From Corbicula japonica (Eukaryota; Mollusca; Bivalvia; Venerida; Cyrenidae), in assembly GCA_038501625.1 (NCBI GenBank), contig JAZAYU010000081.1, forward strand, positions 1,922,001 through 1,986,000: a DNA stretch of 64,000 bases, given 5' to 3'. The notes under the pieces are model-generated. The model did not search any database and was not told where the DNA came from. It was given only the letters and a program-made list of their open reading frames with translations. Made by a program: the position numbers and the translations under genes. Of this stretch, positions 33,270-46,700 are shown piece after piece; positions within the stretch are counted from its first letter, which is position 1, and each line of letters begins with the position of its first letter.

Positions 33270-36185
33270 AGATTTTCATATGTGAAGATCTGTGTCGCGA
33301 AATGTTCTGAACGAAAAGACAGATGCTTTAAAGAAAGAAGAGGTCGATCTCTCTTTTTGTTCGCAATGTCATATCAAAATCAGGCGGGAATGATCAAAGT
33401 CTACAAAAATAGAAACATATTATTTATTTTCATCAAATATGGGATTTCCTTTGTCTAAGCAAGAAGTTGATATCTAGTTGGCTGCTAAAATAATTACATA
33501 ATCTTTAATTGTTCTAATAATAAATAAACAGTGGATATTATAAACATGTTTCTGTACTTAATTTCTGAATGCTTAACATACATGCATAATTTGTTTTTAA
33601 TAAAAGAAAAAACAACACGAAATCAGAATTATTCCGTTAAGTTCCTTGCTTTTTGTTCGCTTTGACTTTGGAATTTTCTATTCGGTTCTCGACTTATGAA
33701 ATATTGAGGACATAACCGAAATTTGGATAAACGGTTTCGTTAGCTGTGCATTCCTTTAGACGAGATAAGCTAATCTGCGTATCAGAATATGTCTACCAAA
33801 TTTCTTTGAAACAAAATAGAAAAGGTACGACTTGTTAGTTATAATTTATTTAAAAAAAAAACAATAACAAATATCCACAATCTCATTTCCAGCAGAGGCC
33901 TGGAAATTAATTTGCACTGCAGAAAGTAATTTACTATTTACTGATATCATTGTTATTATCGCGGAATTCCACTAGTGCAAACTTGTCATAATTGAATCTG
34001 TTTTTAAGAAAATCCGAATCTAGTGCATTCTATGGAATTCTCTAGTCTTTCCTCAGCGGGGAGGGGTTTTCATAGGCCGTTGGTAGCACAGAGTGTTAAA
34101 TGCATACAAGATAGCATACGTTTCCAAAATACAATGAAGAATGTTAGAATTTCAGATCCCATACCCATTGCAGTTACAGTACTCAGTACTTCTTAATTTC
34201 AAGCAAACAAATTGCTTAATCAACAATAACAGTAACATTATTTTGAAGTCTTTTTATAGTGTTATGATTGTTTTACTATAAAAGGCAACATGATATTCAT
34301 TTCAATCGAAGTATTAGAAAATATTTTAGAAAATATATTAGATATATATTAGAAAATACCAGTTTGTAGAAGCAAAAATCCATTGTGATTTAAAGAATAG
34401 TATGTATAGACGTGACATTGCCAAGCAGTAAGACCATCTGTGCCCTGACCTTTCTCATATTTCGATTGTTGTGAGATGAGAAGAGTTACCCAGCTCCAAT
34501 AATTAGATGACAAAAGAATAATTAGTAGCGGCACACCATTTCTCCACGGGGTCCTTTTTTGTTACATATACTTGGTGACTAGAAAGCTCTTGAACACATT
34601 GGATCAACAAGGGGTCATTATGTTCTCAGCAGGTCGGCAATTGTTCTTAGATAGATATCAGTACAATATGTTTGATTACAACACATCTCTCCGCAAGGGT
34701 TCCCTTGGCGTCGATATCAATGTTGTAAGCGTCCTAATCAGTGAGATTCTCATTTATTCCATTGATAAATTTTGTACAAATGATTAACTGATCAAGGTGT
34801 ACACTAAGGCGATCATTATCCACCAGAAATTATCTAATTATCACAAAGAATGTACTTACCTATATGAGCAGGAAAATCCGTTTACAAGAAGAAATATACA
34901 AATCTGAATATCGTCTGCAGGCAGTACAAGGTCGCTTAGCACACGAACAAAACTTTTCGATACTTCAGGTGTTTTCTGCTGCTGTACTTTTTTCCAGGAA
35001 TATTTTCTTTTCGGATATTATACCTTTTAGTTTTCTGATTTGTTTTGAAAACAACGAAGAATATCTTTGAAAAGCTGCAGACGATAACATAAAACATTGG
35101 AATTTATTATCTCTCATCGTAAGTTGAACTCTTTCTGTTTTTAATTCTTTACTTATTCAATTAGTTGGCGCTATATTGTACTATGATTTAAAGGTTATTA
35201 TTTAAAGAAAAAACAATAAATACTCTCGTATTTTCAAATAGATTTATGTGGAATTTTGGAATGCAGAAGGCTTACTTAACTAAATAGGAATAACTGTTTA
35301 TTAGTTAACAGCATATTTCATTCAAAAACAATAAAATGCAATGTGATGTAAATAATTTGCAATATCAGTCAACTCCTTAAAAGCCTTGAAGAATATATCG
35401 ATATGTCCCCTCGACAGCTGATCTGAAGTACTGGGTTGACAAATAAAGTGAAGATACATAACTTTTTGCAATGCTTCCCTTGAACACGGTTTTAGCCTAC
35501 CTGTTCAAGCGCCATAAAACGCAAAAATATCATGGAGTTACAACACCTAGATAAGAAACTTAATCACAGTATATGAGTGACTGAGTGATTGATTGAGTGA
35601 CTTTTAGGAATGCTCAGGTTTGATTGTTTCTTGCACATACGCCATGTTTTGAAGACATTTGGAAGTAACCATATCAGTTATTAAACTTTCCTACCACAGA
35701 GCACTACGATAAGAATTTCTACTAGATGTAAGGATTTAAGTGATATCTTTGTATTCTACTCATAATATGCAAGGTTTTTGTTTTTTTTCGGTTGGAAATC
35801 GAGGTTTGCATTTCCGGACAACAGAATTTACAAAAAAGTACAAAAAGTCTTATTTAAAAATTATAAATTACAGCTTTTCTATTTCATATTGACAGATTGA
35901 ATGCAAATCTCAATCCGTTTCCTGGATTACATAATATTCAGTGAGCCCATATGCTTACAAAATTAATATACATTAAGACGAGTGGAAACAATCAGATGTT
36001 ACCCTGTAATTAAACTTCATCACTACAGAAAATACCGGTATGATATTCTTTGCTGTATATTGTAAACATGTTCCACAAAGCAGACAGCTACTTGATTTGG
36101 GAGAGCTCTTTTGTATGAAAATTTACCGAACCAGATTATTTTTATGTAGGACATCATGTAATAAATCTTTATTCCATAATATTTT
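33270..36185. other. Intergenic DNA, nothing supported
   Basis: AT-rich and without recognisable coding or repeat structure beyond short low-complexity runs. The frames of 60-70 codons here resemble no family I know. Confidence 0.5.
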
Positions 36186-36400
36186 ATATAAGGGTTTTAT
36201 CGCATGTGCGAACTGTGTAGATCCAGATCAGCCGACACTTCCGTGTCGTCTGATCAGAATCTACACTGTTCGCTTTTTGTCAAAAAAAAGACTAGTAAAT
36301 CAAAACGCGAACAGTGCAGACCCTGACCACACTGCACAAATGTTCCGGCTGATCTGGATCTACACTGTTTGCCTATGGGATAACAGCCATACATTATAGA
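36186..36400. mobile_element. TTAA-type palindromic MITE (copy 1)
   Basis: Contains the family hallmarks GTGTAGATCCAGATCAGCC, GTCTGATCAGAATCTACAC, TTCGCTTTTTG and GGCTGATCTGGATCTACACT, flanked by TTATCGCATGTGCGAAC and GGGATAACAGCC. It is the leftmost copy I noticed. A 119-codon frame across it is a by-product. Confidence 0.82.
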
Positions 36401-37430
36401 GTATAGGACTCTGAATGGAATGCACAACACAATGATACTGAAAATCTTGATGGATTTCCCTTTCGTGGACAGTCATGTAGTACTTTTATTAATAGGTTCG
36501 ACTAAAACGAACGCACATATACATGGGGGCGGATCCAGGATCTGATCTGTTAGAGTGAGCGCACTTTAGGGCGCAATTTAGATGTTTAGAAACAAAACCG
36601 AAAATAACGTCTATTAAATGAGTTGATATTCGTTGGACATCGTTTCAGGTTCTCCTGGCTATTTCTATTCTAAAATAGTGTTATATGGTTAATTGTATTT
36701 ATATTTCGTCCTTGATAATTACAACTTAACTACAACAATTTATTTTAAAGAGGGCGTGTGTCGGATAAACCCCTTTCTAAATCCGCTTGTATATATACGG
36801 ACTTCTACGCACTGAGATAATTTATTTCAGATATTCTTTCGTTAAGTTTGATTAAACAAAACACCTGTAATTCACAGACTTCTTAAACATGTGTATTCTT
36901 GGGGGAGAAAAGTAATATTCTCTTGTAGATACATGTTTAAACTAGACAGGGGAAACATGTTTCGAAGCATGAGGGTATGTTTCACGTCTAAGCTTCTGGA
37001 ATTTGTAATCTAGCATGCCTTAAAATATAAGGATTAACGTGTTAGTATGTCCAAACAAACACAATTTCCGAAGAGTTCCTCCAAAATTCACCTGAAGAAT
37101 GTTTTTGTAAATAAGGGAATTGATGTATATTTTTACAAAGTAAGAAAATATGTGTCCAGTCTAGGAATTTAAAAAAAAAAGATTAAACAAAATACAAGGA
37201 TATTTGTTTATTTTGATGTTCACTCGTGAAATAAAATGGATATTTTACCGAAACTAACGACATTTCTTTATATTTTATATTTTCTTGTCTAACAAATAAA
37301 AATAATTGGAACTAGTTTAATAGTTGTTAAAAGTGCTTTGAAAAAAACAACAGTCCCAGAGTTTCAATACCAATTTTATTTTAATAAGTTGCAGACCAAT
37401 TGAAGTTTACGTTTGTCGTAATATCTTAAA
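36401..37430. other. Intergenic DNA
   Basis: No gene or clear repeat. Confidence 0.5.
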
Positions 37431-37777
37431 GGCGATTGCGGTAGGTGCTGATTTCACAACATTATGAATTTTACGTGCAAGCCGTTTGCATGACACGGAC
37501 GCAATTAGGATACTCGGTCTTTGACTCGGGACCGACATAAATTGATTCAAATGTATTATTTAACAAAGAAATTCTCTCTACATGCCAGCTGATATCAACA
37601 TTTTACATGTTGCTGAAACAAATCAACCCAAAAGCGTTGACTGTTTCACTGCGCATGTCTGTACTTTTTTTTCTGATAACGACGGAGAAAGAGTCTACCC
37701 AAAAGTGACGCACACCATGCAAACGGCGCGCACGTAAAATTCATACCGTTGTAAAATCGGAAACTACCGTAATCGCC
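37431..37777. mobile_element. TIR element, about 65-bp ends, 347 bp
   Basis: GGCGATTGCGGTAGGTGCTG..., TATGAATTTTACGTGC and CCGTTTGCATG at the left are mirrored by CATGCAAACGGCGCGCACGT, AAAATTCATACCG and CTACCGTAATCGCC at the right. It belongs to the same family as 12838-13463. Non-coding. Confidence 0.8.
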
Positions 37778-38045
37778 TCAAAGATGTAAGACCTGTAAAT
37801 AGACTTCCTATATAAACTATAGTAAACATGACATGTTTCAAAAGGCTGGCAATCATAGCTGGTACCATTTCAATAAGGGCTAACTTACATGCTTTTGAAG
37901 CTAAGTGTTTCTACTGTCCATTTCCAGCAAGAAAAGTAGGGGTCATGTATCAGTTAACAGAGATTTGACACCTTGAAACCGGTGGTCTGTTTTTTTTTCA
38001 CTTCTGTGTGAACTGCATAACTGTTTTACATATGCCATCCTAAAA

Positions 38046-38255
38046 CCAGGGCCTTTTTTCATATACTGCATTTCTAAACATAAATTTGCTATCAGTGTGT
38101 CAGTAAAAGCATCTCATTTACTAAACATGTTCCTTTCAGGCCATACTAGCCATTTAATGCCCCCAAAAGGCAAACAAATTGGGACTATTTAGTGTCAGCC
38201 ATTGTCTAACTAGCCCGAGTAGGAACATCCGGTGGACTATTTACAAGTAATTAGC
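38046..38255 (+). repeat. Dispersed repeat, copy B (pair with 32386-32580)
   Basis: Same orientation and order of conserved blocks as copy A, with a short insertion (CTAAACATGTTCCTTTCAGG) in the middle. Confidence 0.8.
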
Positions 38256-38793
38256 CTTCGTGCAAAGAAGACTAAACAAGCAAGCAAACCTCTTAGAAAC
38301 GAAATGTAGAAATACACGTGACACCAACAAACTGATCGATAGTAAGATAAAATATTTACAATTTGTAACCAACGTCATCATTATATATAACACTTTCTTT
38401 TTAGTTTTTTTTTCCTTACCGAGGGCTCATCGCAAAACTGTTTTATCATATACAGAGTTATAAAGGAATGACGATAATTTTGCAATAGTTCTCCCGGAAA
38501 ATTGTAAATAAACGCTAAAGATACACGCTCTCTTCAAAGAATTTTTTATTATTAACATAAATATATACATGAACAGGTGCTCGTTGAGAACATTCACGTT
38601 CTAGCTTTAATTCGGTTCTGTTTCGTTGTCACAACATCTCTTTTTATCTGGAGTTTGTTACACGTTAAAATTTTAGGCGGTTTGAAATATTTATCTCAAA
38701 CTTAGCACATGACACTTCATTCCACTGGCGTTAACTTCTGAACATTTGTTAAAGTAATGAAGAAAAAACATTATTGAAGTTACTTTAATCACT

Positions 38794-39019
38794 TTAACCC
38801 TCTACTCACGGCTGTTATCACACGGGCGAACAGTGTAGATCCAGATCAGCCAGCACATCCGGATTGGGATCTACACTGTTCGCTTTTAGATTCAGCAGGT
38901 TATTTCTGACTCAGAAACAACCAATGTATATCCAGATCTGATGTCATGGATGTGTCAACTGATCTGGATCTACACTAGTTGTACACGTCATATATCCGTA
39001 TTTATGGAGTAAAGTTTAA
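38794..39019. mobile_element. TTAA-type palindromic MITE (copy 2, both ends visible)
   Basis: TTAACCCTCTACTC at the left and GGAGTAAAGTTTAA at the right, with TTAA at both ends. The interior holds AGTGTAGATCCAGATCAGCC and CTGATCTGGATCTACACTAG. Confidence 0.88.
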
Positions 39020-39690
39020 AAAATTCATTTAAGAACAACGTAAAATTGAAACATGAACAAATAAACTGCGAGCAGAGTACGGAATTAATCTTCCCTATTG
39101 CTTCTAGCTAAAACAAAAGTGTTTAGATGGATTCATGATCGCATGAGTTTCGAGGATGCGACTACCTGGGAAATCGATTGAATTGATGCTGACTTTAGTG
39201 GCAAAGATGTACAATAAAGATTGTTTACCTGAACTCAAGGTTGTTTCGGGATACTAAAGAATGTTAATAAGAAACGTATGCACAAATATATATTATATTG
39301 GACATGTTCCCCCATTATTGTATGTATGAGTAACTCTACTTCGTATCCGTGTTGTGAATTTAGATGTGTTTTATTTCCGCGCATAAACGATACAAAATAA
39401 CCTTTACTCTGTATATGTAAGTTTACAGCGTTATATTTTTCTTGGTTCAAAATAGAAGAAATGGTGTTTAAGAATATGAAAACCCTATACCGTTTGCTTA
39501 CGATCCCTGAAAGTATCGTGTAATGGAAACGTTGTTGATTAGAGCCAGAAAAATACCACTCACACAGTCATGATACCTTTTAAAAATGTTTCAATAAAAT
39601 ATACATTAGCGGTGATACGATAAAAATGTTCTATTCTATTCTATAGTTTTCTATTCTATTCATTTATATTATATTCTATTCCTTTTCCTT
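39020..39690. other. Intergenic DNA
   Basis: No gene supported. Short CTATT runs at 39631-39690 lead into the microsatellite. Confidence 0.5.
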
Positions 39691-39738
39691 CTATTCTATT
39701 CTATTCTATTCTATTCTATTCTATTCTATTCTATTCTG
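39691..39738. repeat. (CTATT)n microsatellite
   Basis: About nine to ten perfect CTATT units, with impure units from 39631 onward. Confidence 0.93.
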
Positions 39739-42700
39739 CTCTGTTTCACACCCGTTCCGTTCCATTCAACTTCATTCTATTATATTCCGGCATTTGAAAT
39801 TGTCGAATTGTTTTCAGCTATGTTAACAAATTTTATTTATAAGTACCATGCGGTTTTGTTCTACAGCCGCCCGAGGACTGTACATAAAACATCAGGAACT
39901 TACAATAAACAATACAGAATCACATGAAAACACCATGAACATGTGCAAGTAACAAACATATTCTGATTTCATAATAAAAGATAATTCTTTTCTGATTTGC
40001 GCATTCTTATCATGCAGTTGATGGAAATATCCAGATGAAAGGCATATGAAAACGCAGATTGCTTCCGAACTAGTCATAACGATGAAACACGAGATCTCAT
40101 GCATGCTGCCAAACACCAACAGAGACCTCTGCAGCAAATTAAACAATCATTAAACTGTTAACCAGACATAAATGATCTCTTATGAAAAGTGTGAATGATA
40201 TTTATTAGATCTAATATTCTGCATCTGTAGCAAACCAGACGAATAGTTTTGCACTGTTTTGTAAGGTTCCTGATTTCTGTCCATCATGCGCATCGGATCT
40301 CTAAAACAAGGGTATCAACAAAAGCCACTGAAGCCGGCAGTATTTAAAATACACGACGAATTATGTCATCGTTTTTAAATTATTTTCATGGAAAATGATC
40401 CACGGACAAACGAACAACACTAAAAAAACCTTCCCTCGAATCGAGAGTCATGGCAACTTTACTTTTTTTGCATGGCAGCTTTTCGTATGGTTTGAATAGC
40501 AGAAACTTCATTTTAAAACGATAATATTCATGAAGTGGCAGTGCAAAGTAAATGTTCGCTTCATTGATTAGCATCATGATAATTACAATGTTGTCTTCTA
40601 TTGCATTTAATTATTTTTCCTCTAATAATGGGGGTAATAGTTGATTTGTCGGAACTACGGTTGCAGGATGACAGTCACTTGTAATAATAACAGGTTCGAT
40701 AGTTTTTAACACGAGACAGACTTTAACACTCTGATTGGTTAAAATTGAGCATAACGTAGCGGAGATAACCGGAGATTGCCGACTGGACCACACTACTTCA
40801 CAACAAGCAATCTTTCGCCATGACGCACTTTTTTCTTTATAAAAATATCCGACATTCCACATATATAGTTCTGACAAGTAAATTGAAGAAACATTATTTT
40901 TCGTGTATCAATGACGTAATGTATGTATCTTTCTGTCTTCTTGGAAGATTAATTACTGATAGTGCAGATGTAAAAGTTTCTGTTTTCTTTGTAATAGTTC
41001 ATGCCAACTTTTCTAGACGAGGTATTTTTTCGTAATCTGTTTTTTTTTTTTGCTTACGAACATTTCATTGCTGAAACTTGTTACTGAAAACAAACGGCGT
41101 ATTAAAATTATGTTTTAGCTTTTAGTTGTTGTTGTTTCTGCTGGTCATTTATATGGAAAATGTGAGGACTTGATTCATCCGCGATTTCGGGACCACCGGC
41201 CCTGTAATCATACCTTAGCTCCTATGTTAGGCATTCAAATCCGCCACGGAAAATGTAGGGTTTCCCGAAAAAGATAGAATCCAATTTGATTAGTACTCCT
41301 GACGGAAAATCATGTCTTGGAAGTCACTCCTGCATACCTTCATTTATTAAACAAAAAGATCTGTTGTCGGACACGTTACACAATACAACTATTAATTATG
41401 TACGTTGAAAGTAATTAGCAATATGCGTTAAATGTAAGTCAACATATTACATTTTTGATGTAATACTTAATATTTCTTGGTATTTAAATGTTATCTAGTT
41501 TTTAATCCTATTACATTTCAACATTTCTGATAGTACCACGCGTAATTTGATTGTCAAGCAACAACAACAACAAAGAATTTCATATAGTTTTAGTGCATGC
41601 GTACTTTTAATGATAATACTACAGAACTTACGAGTATACGGTTAAGTGGAGATATAAACATCTATCATTCTGTTTCTCTTGAAAGAAGTACATTTTGCGG
41701 CCACCGATCCTAAATCTGACATCACTCAACGATAGGAGCTGGAAATTCTGACACAAACATAACGCAATGCGAGAAGAGACAAAATAACAAGGCTAGTCAC
41801 CTATAGGGTAGTTACAATAGCTACTTTCTGGCCAAAATCTCCACGAAAACCTAATATTGGTGCACAAAGAGCAAATTCAAGCAAGCCTGGCTGGATCCAC
41901 CCCTGCTCATTCCAAGCACAGTCGTGGAATTTCGAAATGACTATTAATTAATAATTTATTTAAAATTTCTCGAGCGATTTTTAATAAGGGGAGTGTGTGT
42001 CTGAATGTTTCCGGTGCGTGTCTGAACTCCAAGAATATCTCAATGTGCGTAGTGTAGTGTTCTGTTATTCTAAGCCCGTCTGTCTCTCAGATATAGGTGT
42101 AAATTTTCGACAAACATTCCCATATATGATAATGCTGAATCGCAAACATGCGACTTATGATTATTTAGTAATGAAGTTTTTTATATTACCGGAAAGAATA
42201 CAAACTATGTTTATTATGAAACCAGAAATGCCAGCAGAATGTGTTTAGCTTGCAGATATTGTTAGAATAATGAGATTCTCGATATTGGTACAATAATGCA
42301 AAACACATGCTGCCTTGCTGGTTTATTTAGATGTATCATTAATTGCAAAATACCAACACAGACCTCTTCCAAATGTCTGTACGTCTGTGAAAAAGTGTCG
42401 TTGACAAAGGACAATCCTGGTCCGAAGATTATTTAACTGAGATGGGAGACATGTCTCCATTCTCAGTTTTATAATCTAGGGATTTGGCATGATTTGGAAA
42501 ACTCTTAAATACTAGCGTAAAATACAGATTTCTCATATTTAACTGACGATTAATAAAACTGAATGGTTACATATAGGGTTAATTGATACATGCCAAACAT
42601 GTTGTGTTCAGTTCTATGTGATTTTATGGTTTGACAAAAAATACAAATCCTGCTGGAAACCGTACAAAAATGATATAAAGATATGCAATTTACTCGTGTA

Positions 42701-43463
42701 TAGTTGCGGCTTCGTGCCAAAGCTTTGAATCGGCTTCGGATGCTATTAGGCGATACACAATAAATAAGATAGGAATAACATGTAAGCCAATAATGAAATT
42801 AAGATTTAACATTAATCATCTGTCAAGGTTGTATGAAGTATTGTACATGTGTATATGTATGGATCATAATACTTGTGTGTTGGTCGTAAAAGGTCTCCCC
42901 GTAGTTCGATTGAGGATAAAGTTAGTAAGAATTCTTCACTAGCAAACAAATTTCTCAGTTAATACAGGTTTCATGTCTATTAAAGTCAAAGTGATACCAA
43001 TCTGGGGTCATTACAAAGCAAATTTAAAAAAACAACACAACAGTATTTCAAAATGTATTACACAATACAGTTTTAACAAAACGGTCCATGTATTTTTGCA
43101 GGCGTTTTGACGTCAATTTAGCCATTGTTTCAATGGTTACTTCAAAAGTTACGTGGGCAATATTCATTTAGTCAAATGAAATTTAAAGCCGTGGTTACCG
43201 AGAAGTCGAGAAGTTTACATAACGATGTCGTTGAAGTTTTCGCACAATCGGTTGAAAAGTTGCTCAACAAACTGAAAAGCCAAAAAAAAAGAATCGATGA
43301 TACATACAGAACAGTGCTGGAAGCAGGAAAGGGATTGTTTAGAGTCCCGACTAGTGTCAGTTATAGAGAGATTTCTATTATTATACCTCTTTTTGTTACG
43401 TGTCTATTATACAATTGCCGTAGATACAATTTTGTTAAAAAAAAGGGTTTGCTTATGTTTCAG
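39739..43463. other. Region upstream of the twitchin-like gene
   Basis: No coding exon supported apart from a possible 5' leader (see the frame at 43125). The promoter of the muscle gene and its first non-coding exon or exons could lie here or further left; I see no unambiguous TATA/initiator pair. A degraded GACCAGTCTC MITE lies at about 42416-42485 (GATTATTTAACTGAGATGGG ... CTCAGTTTTATAATC). Confidence 0.45.
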
Positions 43464-43792
43464 GTAGAAGCAGTCCAGGATGGGTGTGGGCGACGAGATA
43501 GCCCCACGATTTACTCAAAAACCCTCCCTCAAACAAGAAGACAATGGAAATAAACTTTTGTTTCAGTGTGCACTTGAGGCATCTCCTAAACCCGAGATCA
43601 ACTGGTTTAGGGGCACAACGCCTCTCAATGAATCAGATAGGATTAAAATGCGTGTTGAGAACGCTGGTGGAAATACATACAATGTGCTCATGGATATAAC
43701 TGGGGTGACACAGGCCGATGGAGGATCATATAAAGTAGTTGCTAAAAATAAACTTGGAGAAATGTCGGCATCTATAAATTTAAATTTTAATG
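43464..43792 (+). CDS. Twitchin-like exon 1 (start codon, Ig domain 1)
   Basis: Acceptor TTATGTTTCAG ends at 43463 and donor GTGAGT starts at 43793. ATG at 43480 is taken as the start because the same frame has a TAG at 43465-43467 inside the exon, so at least one non-coding 5' exon must lie upstream. The protein begins MGVGDEIAPRFTQKPSLKQE. It carries one complete Ig domain: Cys in LLFQC, Trp in INWFRG, then DGGSYKVVAKN. It ends in phase 1. Confidence 0.88.
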
Positions 43793-46700
43793 GTGAGTAT
43801 CTCAAAAATTATACCATGGTTAAACAATATAGAACCCATCTTTTGTAGTGCATACTATGTATTATCCCTTGCTATGTGGGATTTGGCTGTTATCACATGG
43901 ACAATCAGCCGGATCACTGAGCACGTCCGGCGTGCTGTCTGATCAGGATCTACACTGTTCACTTTTAGATTCAATAGTTTTTTGTCTGGCCAAGAACAGA
44001 ATGGTGTAGATACAGATCAGACAGTTAGTGGTTGCCCATGTGACAGAAAGCGTATCCATGGAGTAAAGGGATATGCAATGGCTAGTTAATATGGATGTCA
44101 GTAAAGGCAATCACTCGCTTGCTTTGCTTGTACAGTTAATTACCCTAATAGCTATCCAAGAGCAATTCTACATTAAGTCAAACACAATAAAATTAATATC
44201 ATAAACGTACAGGAGATCTTGTCTACTCAATTTGTAACCTGTTCATACTTGCCAAAACATTTCTTGAAAATACGGACGGAATGGCTTCAAATGTAAAAAA
44301 TTAGTAGAAAGTACATTTGTAAATGAGGAAAGTTCACCAGACCTTGTCAAATTCTTTAATTAGTTTTGTGAATACTTGAATGTGAACGGTTCCATCGGAA
44401 TAAGTGAGACGTATCTGTGATATTGGCGCTAGAATAGGTTAAAGGTTCTGTCATTGTTTCTTCACGTTCACTACATCACAGTAATACAGTAATACAGGGA
44501 AATGGATGTTATTTTCAGTTATCAGCTACCCGAAAAAAATCCAAAATTTAAGGAAAAACAAACACAATATAGATGAACTGAACACTGAATCAAAATTTCT
44601 AACTTCAAGTTTTGGGGTCCATTTCATCCTAAAACCAGGTCCCTATCATTTGTTTTTCTCTCTTCGAAGATCCAACGAATCACACTGTAGGCCTACTATA
44701 TTGTACGAATTTTACATGTTCAAGGTAAAGTGCAAATTGCTGGAAAAGAAATCAAAAACAAGTTGGCATTTGTACAAAACATGCAGTTCTATAATGATAG
44801 ACATAAGACTTACACAAACATTCACAAATAATGTACATACATGATAGTCTCTCATCCGGTTACAATTTAGTAGGAAGTAAATTGATAACAAAGCTAAATG
44901 CATAATTATATATCTAAAAATAAAACTTGCGAAAGTTTTAACTGACATAAGATATAGATCTCTGCCAAAAAAACCAAAACGTTTTCTAATCATACGAAAA
45001 TAAAAAAACCCATTCCAGACCTTTGATTGATTCTTTTACAACAGAACAAGGAACGGAACGTTTACTTTATTGTACCGTGATACCAAGCAACCGGTTATGA
45101 ATATGACAGTAACGTCCCCTTTATAAAACACGCCATTAAGGTTTCAGCGAATTTTTCTGCTTAATCTGGGATCAAAATCACGCATATTTTATGTTTATAT
45201 TAGAATAAGAAAGTTTAACATTTAATTTTGCGTGTCAACATTTGTTTGGGATTTGGCCATAGAGAGACTGCCAATATTGACATTCTGCGACACCACCTCC
45301 TCCCCAACCCTAGAGTCTAGACCCAATGACTAAATTTTGTTTATGACATCAGTATTTTATAAAATATAAAATAATAATATATATTATTTTAAATAATATA
45401 TAGTATAATTATATATTATATTATTACTTATATTGCTATAAGCTAGTATTACTCATGAAAAATTTAAACTCTTTTGCAAGTGGAATAATTTGCTTGACTT
45501 TCAAATTAAAATGAAACAAGAAATTATCATTCTTTTAAGTCTTCCCAAGTCATGAAAAGGTTAATCAGTTGTCGAGAAAACACTGTATTTATACAGTAAG
45601 AGCTAGAATTTTTAATGTTTCAGGAACAGTTAAATGAAAACTGGTGTTCTGAGTAATTTTTTCTGTAAACCATCTATCAAAATTTCTAAATTTCCCTTCC
45701 CTTAGCCTGGTAATTAGCTATTAACTTTGTCTGAAAAGAATCAAATGATACTGAAATCCAGCTCATTCAGGTCACATAAATCAAGCATTTTAAGGATTTT
45801 TTTTTTAAATTTCTGTTGTTCATTTTATTCTCAAAATGTAAATAATTTTATTAATGTTTACATTTATTATTATTTCAGCTCCTGGCCAAAACCAGTAAGT
45901 ATTGTTTTGATCTCTTTAATGATATTGACACAGGGTTGTAGACTATTCCCTGCAAAACACCCAATAAGATATCAATCGAATGACACAACTGTTCCGTTGT
46001 ACAAATGTAGTAGGTTAAGAGTAGGATTCGATAAGCACTTAACCTCTTATCCCATGGTATATGGCTGGTATTCTGTTATTCATTGGTCCAGATCAGGATC
46101 TACACTGTTTGCTTATTCATTTATTAGGTTATTTCTGACCAAGAAGTGAACAGTGTATATCCTGCAAATTTGATAAAAACTATATCTATATAGAATATAG
46201 GGTTAAATTGTATTATTGGTACAAACCTGGTTCAAGGTTACTGGAACATACTGGTAAATAAGTTCTGTGATTGGCTTAACAGAGGTTTTTCAGCTTATTC
46301 ACATTGCTTAATACATTCATGCAGAGCTCCAACTTTAGGAATTAAAGGGATTATATACAGTATTACCTTTAATAAACAGCTATTCCTTAGGAAAATTTGG
46401 AAAGTGATGGCTTAAACCAGATGGCTTCTTAATATATGCGTTTAAACATGTGTGGGACCTGTGTAGATCAGGTCAGCTGGCTCATCCCATGATCTGGATC
46501 TGCACTGGTCGCATCTTGGTTAGAAATAATCAAATGAATCTAAAAGCAAACAGTGTAGATCCTGATAAGATTGCACAGATTGGTAAGCTGATCTGGATTT
46601 ACACTGTTCCCCCAGGCAATAAAGGTATATCAATGGAGTAAAAAGTTAATAAAGTATTTTATTTTATGCTTTCCAGTGAATTATAGAATTTTCCGGGTGA

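Noticed and set aside
36040..36399. 119-codon frame (CANCVDPDQPTLPCRLIRIYTV) as a gene
   Set aside because: The same peptide style (DPDQ..., LIWIYTV) recurs in every TTAA MITE copy on either strand; it is translation of the palindrome arms.
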